Below are positions 58,289 to 64,000 of a stretch of 64,000 nt of DNA, piece after piece. How positions within the stretch are numbered: position 1 is the stretch's first letter; every line of letters starts with the position of its first letter. Where the stretch lies: assembly GCF_001667115.1 (NCBI RefSeq), contig NZ_LZIJ01000144.1:1-64000 (forward strand), written 5' to 3'. The notes beneath the pieces are model-generated. The model saw only the letters and a list, made by a program, of their open reading frames with translations, did no database searches and was not told the origin of the DNA. Position numbers and translations under genes: made by a program. The DNA is from Mycobacterium sp. 852002-51163_SCH5372311 (GTDB lineage: Bacteria; Actinomycetota; Actinomycetes; Mycobacteriales; Mycobacteriaceae).

Positions 58289-60255
58289 ACTCCCGCTCCA
58301 ACCCTGGCCGCCGACAATTTGGCAACCATCGTCTTGTCTTGCTCGAGTTCGTCCAGTCGCCCGGCCAGCGCGGCCCGAATAAAGCGTCCTATTTCGTCGG
58401 CCAAGAACGACACACCCTTGACTTTGGTCACCGAGTGCACGTCGACCAGGTACTTGGCCCGCAGCAACATCGCCAGCTGACCCATATTCATCTCCGGGCA
58501 TACCACCCTCGGGTACCGGTGCAACACATCGCCCAGATTCGCCGGGAACGGGTTCAGATGCCGCAGATGCGCATGCGCGACCTTGGTGCCCCGGCGCCGC
58601 GCACGCCGACAGGCTTCGCCGATCGGGCCGTAGGAACTGCCCCACCCGATCAGCAGCAGTTCGGCGTCGCCGGTCGGGTCGTCAACATCCAGATCGGGGA
58701 CGCTGATGCCGTCGATCTTGGCCTTGCGTATCCGCACCATGAGGTCGTGATTGGTCGGGTCGTAGGAGATGTCGCCGGACCCGTTGGCCGCTTCCAAGCC
58801 CCCGATGCGGTGTTCCAGCCCAGGGGTCCCCGGAACCGCGAATTGGCGGGCCAGGGTCTCCGGGTGCCGGGCGTAGGGCTCGAATGGCTCGTCCGGTTTG
58901 GCAAAGATGTGCTTGATCGGCTTGAACGAGCTGACATCTGGGATCCGCCACGGCTCGGACCCGTTGGCGATGGCGCCGTCGGACAGCACGATCACCGGAG
59001 TGTGATACGACACCGCGATCCGCACCGCCTCGACCGCGGTTTCGAAGCAGTCGGAGGGAGACCGCGGCGCTACCACGGCAACCGGCGACTCACCGTTGCG
59101 GCCGAACAGCGCCTGCAACAGGTCGGCCTGTTCGGTCTTGGTGGGCAGGCCAGTCGACGGTCCGCCGCGCTGCACGTCGATGACGATCAGCGGCAGCTCG
59201 GTCATCACCGCAAGCCCGAGGGCCTCAGATTTCAGCGAAATACCCGGGCCCGAGGTACTGGTGACGCCCAATGCGCCACCATAGGAGGCCCCGATCGCGG
59301 CGCAGATGCCGCCGATCTCGTCTTCAGCCTGAAACGTGATGACATTGAAGTTCTTGTGCTTGGACAGCTCGTGCAGAATGTCCGAGGCCGGGGTGATCGG
59401 GTAGCTGCCGAGGACGACCTGCTTGTCGGCCAACCGGCCGGCCGTCACGATTCCGTAGGCCAGCGCGGTGTTGCCGGAGATCTGGCGGTACTCGCCGGCC
59501 GGCAGAGATGCCTTGGAAACCTCGTAGGTGGTGCCGAACGCCTCGGTGGTTTCGCCGTAGTTCCAGCCGGCCTTGAGGGCCAGCACGTTGGCCTGGGCGA
59601 TATCGGGCTTGCGGGCGAACTTCTCCTTGATGAACTTCTCACTGGCCGCGATCGGACGCCCGTACATCCACGACAACAGACCCAGCGCGAACATGTTCTT
59701 GGCGCGCTGGCCGTCCTTCTTCGACGCACCGATCGACTCCACGGCGCCCAGCGTCAACGTGGTCATCGGGACGGCGTGGACGACGTATTCCTCGAGCTCG
59801 TCGCTCTCCAGCGGATTGGTTACGTAACCGACCTTGGTCAGATTGCGCTTGGTGAACTCGTCGGAGTTCGCGATTACCATGCCGCCGCGCGGCAGGTCGC
59901 CGATATTCGACTTCAGCGCCGCCGGGTTCATGGCGACCAGCACGTCGGGGCGATCACCGGCGGTCAGGACGTCATAGTCGGCGATCTGGATCTGGAAGGA
60001 CGACACTCCGGGCAGGGTGCCTGCCGGGGCCCGGATCTCGGCGGGGTAGTTCGGCTGGGTGGCCAGGTCGTTGCCGAAAAGCGCTGCCTCCGAGGTGAAC
60101 CGGTCGCCGGTCAGCTGCATCCCGTCGCCGGAATCGCCGGCAAAACGGATCACGACATTTTCCAGGCGCTGTTTCACGGATCCGGTACCGGAGGCACCGT
60201 TGCGAGACTCTGCCCCGGCTTCGTTGCCGTTCGGATCCACGTCTCCGCCTTCCAT
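58285..60255 (-). CDS. korA: 2-oxoglutarate ferredoxin oxidoreductase, alpha (gamma-alpha fused) subunit
   Basis: The 656-residue protein fuses the gamma domain (about 34-215; VVIRFAGDSGDGMQLTGDRF) to the alpha domain (about 250-650; GSYPITPASDILHELSK, QAEDEIGGICAAIGASYGGALGVTSTSGPG). M. tuberculosis KorAB supports growth on substrates degraded by beta-oxidation. It heads korA-korB-mobA. Upstream lie a 14-bp palindrome at 60323 and a KstR-type box at 60526. Confidence 0.96.
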   Translation of the reverse strand: MEGGDVDPNGNEAGAESRNGASGTGSVKQRLENVVIRFAGDSGDGMQLTGDRFTSEAALFGNDLATQPNYPAEIRAPAGTLPGVSSFQIQIADYDVLTAGDRPDVLVAMNPAALKSNIGDLPRGGMVIANSDEFTKRNLTKVGYVTNPLESDELEEYVVHAVPMTTLTLGAVESIGASKKDGQRAKNMFALGLLSWMYGRPIAASEKFIKEKFARKPDIAQANVLALKAGWNYGETTEAFGTTYEVSKASLPAGEYRQISGNTALAYGIVTAGRLADKQVVLGSYPITPASDILHELSKHKNFNVITFQAEDEIGGICAAIGASYGGALGVTSTSGPGISLKSEALGLAVMTELPLIVIDVQRGGPSTGLPTKTEQADLLQALFGRNGESPVAVVAPRSPSDCFETAVEAVRIAVSYHTPVIVLSDGAIANGSEPWRIPDVSSFKPIKHIFAKPDEPFEPYARHPETLARQFAVPGTPGLEHRIGGLEAANGSGDISYDPTNHDLMVRIRKAKIDGISVPDLDVDDPTGDAELLLIGWGSSYGPIGEACRRARRRGTKVAHAHLRHLNPFPANLGDVLHRYPRVVCPEMNMGQLAMLLRAKYLVDVHSVTKVKGVSFLADEIGRFIRAALAGRLDELEQDKTMVAKLSAARVGAGV

Positions 60256-60322
60256 CTGTTATCTGGCCAGACACTCCGTCGCGGCTTCACGTCACGCGCT
60301 ATGGAGTGACTTCCCCCCGTCC

Positions 60323-60336
60323 TGACATTTATGTCA
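60323..60336. promoter_or_regulatory. Perfect 14-bp palindrome upstream of korA
   Basis: TGACATTTATGTCA lies 68-81 bases upstream of the korA start, in an AT-rich stretch that probably contains the promoter. The shape fits a dimeric repressor or activator site; the regulator is unknown. Confidence 0.5.
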
Positions 60337-60525
60337 CTAGCGGTATCAATTATGGCATTACTTTAAGGATTAGGTAGCAGCGTGCGACCCGGTGTGTGCG
60401 CCGTGTTCACGGGTAAAACCCGACGTCAGCGCCGTACCGGGGGCAAAAATGCAGCCAAACTGTGGTTTTGGTCACTTAAGAAGGAACCGGATTCGCGGGG
60501 CGGTCCGACCGTCCCACAGCGGGGG

Positions 60526-60539
60526 TAGAACACGTTCTA
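60526..60539. promoter_or_regulatory. KstR-type operator
   Basis: TAGAACACGTTCTA matches every fixed position of the published KstR palindrome TNNAACNNGTTNNA, with the preferred bases at the free positions. KstR represses sterol-catabolism genes in mycobacteria. The site lies 271 bases upstream of korA and 29 bases past the clpX stop. No other gene start is nearby in this 312-bp gap, so korAB is the best candidate target. The site may instead be left from a deleted gene, since M. tuberculosis has a transporter gene (Rv2456c) here. Confidence 0.7.
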
Positions 60540-60567
60540 GTTTGTGGCTTTCGCGCCCTTTTCGCGG

Positions 60568-61848
60568 TCAGGCGCTCTTGTCGCGACGCTCGGCGCGCGA
60601 CGGCTTCCGCGGCACGATCGTCGGCAACACGTTGTCCTGCACGGTCTCCTTGGTGACAACGACCTTGGCGACGTCGTCGCGGCTCGGGATGTCATACATG
60701 ACCGGCAGCAGGACTTCCTCCATGATGGCCCGCAGGCCGCGGGCGCCGGTGCCGCGGTGGATGGCCTGATCCGCGATGGCCTCCAGCGCGTCGTCGGTGA
60801 ACTCCAGCTCCACGCCGTCCATCTCGAAGAGCCGGATGTACTGCTTGACCAGTGCGTTCTTCGGCTCGGACAGGATCTTGACCAACGACTCCTTGTCCAG
60901 GTTGGTGACCGAGGCGACCACCGGCAGCCGGCCGATGAATTCGGGGATCAGCCCGAACTTGATGAGGTCCTCGGGCATCACTTCGGCGAAGTGGTCGGTG
61001 GTGTCGATCTCGGCCTTGGAGCGAACTTCGGCGCCGAAGCCCAGGCCACGCTTGCCGACCCGTTCGTAGATGATCTTCTCCAGGCCCGCGAACGCCCCGG
61101 CGACGATGAACAACACGTTGGTGGTGTCGATCTGAATGAACTCCTGGTGCGGGTGCTTGCGGCCGCCCTGCGGGGGAACCGACGCCTGAGTGCCCTCCAG
61201 GATCTTCAGCAAGGCCTGCTGGACGCCCTCACCGGAGACGTCGCGGGTGATCGACGGGTTCTCGCTCTTGCGGGCGATCTTGTCGACCTCGTCGATGTAG
61301 ATGATGCCGGTCTCGGCGCGCTTGACGTCGTAGTCGGCGGCCTGGATCAACTTGAGCAGGATGTTCTCCACGTCCTCGCCGACGTAGCCGGCCTCGGTCA
61401 GCGCGGTGGCGTCGGCGATGGCGAACGGCACGTTGAGCATCTTGGCCAGCGTCTGGGCCAGGTAGGTCTTGCCACAGCCGGTGGGCCCGAGCATCAGGAT
61501 ATTGGACTTGGTCAGCTCAACCGGCTCGTGCCGGGAGTCTCGGCCCTTCTCGCCGGCCTGGATCCGCTTGTAGTGGTTGTAGACGGCCACCGCGAGCGTC
61601 CGCTTGGCGGTGTCCTGGCCAATGACATATCCCTCGAGGAATTCGCGGATCTCGACCGGCTTGGGCAGCTCGTCGAGTTTCACGTCGTCGGCGTCGGCAA
61701 GTTCTTCTTCGATGATCTCGTTGCACAGGTCGATGCACTCATCGCAGATGTACACACCGGGGCCCGCAATGAGTTTCTTGACCTGTTTCTGGCTCTTTCC
61801 GCAGAACGAGCACTTCAGCAAGTCACCGCCGTCTCCGATGCGCGCCAT
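60568..61848 (-). CDS. clpX: ATP-dependent Clp protease ATP-binding subunit ClpX
   Basis: The 426-residue AAA+ unfoldase has the N-terminal zinc domain (C13, C16, C35, C38 in LLKCSFCGK and [10 protein letters not shown]). Walker A is GPTGCGKT, Walker [12 protein letters not shown], and the pore and IGF-type region lies within [11 protein letters not shown]. It feeds substrates to the ClpP1P2 protease, whose genes lie 1.3 kb upstream. mmuM is divergent from it. Confidence 0.97.
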   Translation of the reverse strand: MARIGDGGDLLKCSFCGKSQKQVKKLIAGPGVYICDECIDLCNEIIEEELADADDVKLDELPKPVEIREFLEGYVIGQDTAKRTLAVAVYNHYKRIQAGEKGRDSRHEPVELTKSNILMLGPTGCGKTYLAQTLAKMLNVPFAIADATALTEAGYVGEDVENILLKLIQAADYDVKRAETGIIYIDEVDKIARKSENPSITRDVSGEGVQQALLKILEGTQASVPPQGGRKHPHQEFIQIDTTNVLFIVAGAFAGLEKIIYERVGKRGLGFGAEVRSKAEIDTTDHFAEVMPEDLIKFGLIPEFIGRLPVVASVTNLDKESLVKILSEPKNALVKQYIRLFEMDGVELEFTDDALEAIADQAIHRGTGARGLRAIMEEVLLPVMYDIPSRDDVAKVVVTKETVQDNVLPTIVPRKPSRAERRDKSA

Positions 61849-62154
61849 GATGCTTCAGGGCCTACTTTCTGGTTGCTGCCTCGTCGCCTGTTCGTCTTAC
61901 CGTGCCGCGTGTATTCCCCGACGCTACCCGCTTGCTGCTGCTCACCGCGACCGTTAGGGATGAATCGCGTGTTTGGTATTCGTGGGGTGTTCACGCCTGT
62001 CGATCTGAATGAAACATATAGCCCGATGGCGTCCGTGGCTTGTCGAGACGCGCTATGCGTGTCTCTGGCGTGTCGCGGTCGTTACCCGACCGAGCCGCAT
62101 CAGCCTCGCCGCACAGCGGGCGAATCCCCCGGCCGGCCACCCTACAGTGACCGT

Positions 62155-63051
62155 GTGGAACCGGTCGGCGGCGGCGAGTGGCCCGGCGAATCCGTGCTGA
62201 TCAGTGACGGCGGCCTGGCCACCGAACTGGAGGCGCGCGGGAACGACCTGGCCGACCCGCTGTGGTCGGCCAAGCTGCTGTCGGACGCCCCGCAGACGAT
62301 CGTCGAGGTGCATGCCGCTTACTTTCGCGCCGGTGCCATGATCGCGACGACCGCGAGCTACCAGGCGTCGTTCGAGGGCTTTGCCGCGCACGGGATCGGG
62401 CGCGACGATGCCATAGCGTTGCTGCGCCGCAGCGTCGAACTCGCCAAAGCGGCGAGGGACGAGGTCGGCACAGCCGGGCTGTTGGTGGCGGCCTCGGTCG
62501 GACCGTACGGGGCGGCGCTTGCCGACGGCTCCGAGTACCGCGGACGCTACGGCCTCTCCGTGGCGGAGCTGACGCGATGGCATCGCCCGCGGCTCGAGGT
62601 CCTGGCCGCGGCGGGCGCGGACGTGCTTGCCCTGGAAACCGTTCCCGACGTCGACGAGGCCGAGGCGTTGGTCGATTTGGTGCGCTCGCTCGGCGTCCCG
62701 GCCTGGCTCAGCTACACGATCGACGGGAATCAGACAAGGGCCGGCCAACCGCTGTCCGATGCGTTCGCGGTGGCCGCCGGAGTGCCCGAGATCGTCGCCG
62801 TCGGCGTCAACTGCTGTTCGCCCGACGACGTGCTACCGGCGATACACGCCGCAGGCACCGGCAAGCCGGTGATCGTCTACCCGAACAGTGGCGAGGGCTG
62901 GGACGGGCGAACCTGGACCGGTCCGCGCAGGTTTACGGCGGAACTGGCGAACCAGTGGATCTTGGCCGGGGCGCGCATCGTCGGGGGATGCTGCCGGGTA
63001 GGACCGGCCGATATCGCCGAATTGGCGTCGCGCCTGAGCCCGAAATCATGA
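62155..63051 (+). CDS. mmuM: Homocysteine S-methyltransferase
   Basis: The 298-residue protein has the zinc-binding triad of the family: the Cys in VGVNCCSP and the Cys pair in IVGGCCRVGP. It begins with ISDGGLATELEARG and includes MIATTASYQASFEGF. It makes methionine from homocysteine and S-methylmethionine, or recycles S-adenosylmethionine breakdown products. GTG 62155 (MEPVGGGEW) was chosen as it directly precedes the conserved start. It matches Rv2458. The 306 bp between clpX and mmuM should hold both promoters. Confidence 0.93.
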   Translation: MEPVGGGEWPGESVLISDGGLATELEARGNDLADPLWSAKLLSDAPQTIVEVHAAYFRAGAMIATTASYQASFEGFAAHGIGRDDAIALLRRSVELAKAARDEVGTAGLLVAASVGPYGAALADGSEYRGRYGLSVAELTRWHRPRLEVLAAAGADVLALETVPDVDEAEALVDLVRSLGVPAWLSYTIDGNQTRAGQPLSDAFAVAAGVPEIVAVGVNCCSPDDVLPAIHAAGTGKPVIVYPNSGEGWDGRTWTGPRRFTAELANQWILAGARIVGGCCRVGPADIAELASRLSPKS

Positions 63052-63158
63052 GTCTGCGCTCATGGCATCGAGCCTGCGCTCAGGGCTACCTTTTCTCGAT
63101 TTTGATCGCCCGCACCGCAGGATCGGTGGAGCTGCCGTCGGCGAAGGTCCGAAAACGG

Positions 63159-63803
63159 CTAGGCGGTCTGCGCGGAGAGCTTCCGGTATTCCAGCACGGT
63201 GTCGATGATCCCGTAGTCCTTGGCCTCTTCGGCGGTCAGGATCTTGTCGCGGTCGGTGTCCTTGCGGATCACCGCGGCGTCCTTGCCGGTGTGGCGGGCC
63301 AGCGTGGTCTCCATCAGCGTGCGCATCCGCTCGATTTCGGCGGCCTGGATCTCCAGGTCGGAGAACTGACCCTGGATCACACCGGACAACGACGGCTGAT
63401 GGATCAGCACCCGGGCGTTGGGCAACGCCATGCGCTTACCGGGCGTGCCGGCGGCCAGCAGGACCGCGGCCGCCGATGCGGCCTGACCCAGGCACACCGT
63501 CTGGATGTCGGCCCGGACGTACTGCATGGTGTCGTAGATCGCCATCAGCGAAGTGAACCCGCCGCCCGGCGAGTTGATGTACATGGTGATGTCGCGGTCG
63601 GGATCCAGCGATTCCAGCACCAAGAGTTGCGCCATGATGTCGTTGGCCGACGCGTCGTCGACCTGGACGCCGAGGAAGATGATGCGCTCCTCGAACAGCT
63701 TGTTGTACGGGTTGGACTCTTTGACACCGAAGCTGGAGTGCTCGATGAACGACGGCAGGATGTAGCGCGCCTGAGGCTGAATGTGGGGGTTGGAGGTACT
63801 CAC
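63159..63803 (-). CDS. clpP2: ATP-dependent Clp protease proteolytic subunit ClpP2
   Basis: The 214-residue protein is nearly identical to M. tuberculosis ClpP2 apart from the first residues. The catalytic Ser is in [14 protein letters not shown], the His in LIHQPS and the Asp in [10 protein letters not shown]. It forms the mixed ClpP1P2 tetradecamer. The start is a GTG at 63803, overlapping the clpP1 stop (GTGA). The 107-bp gap to mmuM shows nothing else. Confidence 0.97.
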   Translation of the reverse strand: MSTSNPHIQPQARYILPSFIEHSSFGVKESNPYNKLFEERIIFLGVQVDDASANDIMAQLLVLESLDPDRDITMYINSPGGGFTSLMAIYDTMQYVRADIQTVCLGQAASAAAVLLAAGTPGKRMALPNARVLIHQPSLSGVIQGQFSDLEIQAAEIERMRTLMETTLARHTGKDAAVIRKDTDRDKILTAEEAKDYGIIDTVLEYRKLSAQTA

Positions 63804-64000
63804 TGGGCTTCTCCGTTACTGATGTGTGCGGCGCGGGTGATGATGTGGTCGACGAACCCGTACTCGAGAGCTTCCGGGGCGGTGAACCAGCGGTCGCGAT
63901 CGGAATCCGCCTCGATGCGTTCGATCGGCTGGCCGGTGAACTCGGCGTTGAGGCGGAACATCTCTTTCTTGATGACGGCGAACTGCTCGGCCTGAATGGC
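63800..64000 (-). CDS. clpP1: ATP-dependent Clp protease proteolytic subunit ClpP1 (partial)
   Basis: The last 66 codons of a ClpP subunit run from the window edge to a TGA at 63800-63802. The translation ([18 protein letters not shown] ... [17 protein letters not shown], ending ISNGEAQ) contains the catalytic Asp region ADSDRDRWF. The 5' end lies outside the window. By gene order and sequence it is ClpP1, co-translated with clpP2. Confidence 0.95.
   Translation of the reverse strand, partial: AIQAEQFAVIKKEMFRLNAEFTGQPIERIEADSDRDRWFTAPEALEYGFVDHIITRAAHISNGEAQ

Overview
The window is chromosomal DNA from a Mycobacterium, most likely a slow grower outside the M. tuberculosis complex. It is GC-rich and dense with GTG starts and 1-4 base overlaps between consecutive genes. 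Its backbone follows the M. tuberculosis H37Rv order from Rv2406c to Rv2461c: CBS protein, RNase Z, the transglutaminase/alpha-E/ATP-grasp trio, rpsT, DNA polymerase III delta, comEC-comEA, degV, octT, gpgP, rsfS, nadD, VWA-MoxR, proA, rbsK, nadE, proB, obg, rpmA, rplU, rne, ndk, folC, valS, rpfE, mobA, korBA, clpX, mmuM, clpP2, clpP1. The species was not identified.

The accessory parts sit between these backbone blocks. At 7.2-8.6 kb a kinase-like remnant, a TfdA/TauD-type dioxygenase and a VOC protein lie between holA and comEC. At 11.2-21.4 kb a 10-kb block stands where M. tuberculosis has eis: a paired acyl-CoA dehydrogenase operon, an F420/flavin oxidoreductase, a cNMP-binding patatin next to an FHA-cyclase, a DapB-like reductase and mmpS-mmpL. 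At 28.9-30.8 kb, where M. tuberculosis carries ahpCD and PE25/PPE41, there are a stop-interrupted gene, an MPT63-like secreted protein and a DHFR-like reductase. At 33.9-37.7 kb lie a cysteine hydrolase, a sirtuin, a P450, a TetR regulator and a 57-residue gene. At 41.3-43.5 kb, in place of dctA, are two secreted proteins, one of them inside a segment flanked by 25-bp direct repeats that copy the 3' end of rne. A B-lectin/LysM protein and a DUF937 protein lie between valS and the Rv2449c homologue.

The most unusual content is non-coding. Three loci (1-247, 21504-21648, 35378-35543) carry one repeat architecture: a 46-47 bp core flanked by opposed arrays of exact 20-bp units. At least two lie between convergent gene ends. 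A second dispersed element of about 76 bp occurs at 25102 and 35289. A 17-bp minisatellite overlaps a stop codon at 13.9 kb. A sequence matching the KstR (sterol regulon) operator lies upstream of korAB at 60.5 kb.

Functionally the window covers protein quality control (ClpX/ClpP), RNA decay and translation (RNase E, Obg, L21, L27, S20, RsfS, ValRS), NAD metabolism (nadD, nadE, sirtuin, nicotinamidase-like hydrolase), proline synthesis (proA, proB), methylglucose lipopolysaccharide synthesis (gpgP, octT), cell-wall resuscitation (rpfE), lipid and envelope export (mmpS/mmpL) and CoA-dependent 2-oxoacid oxidation (korAB).
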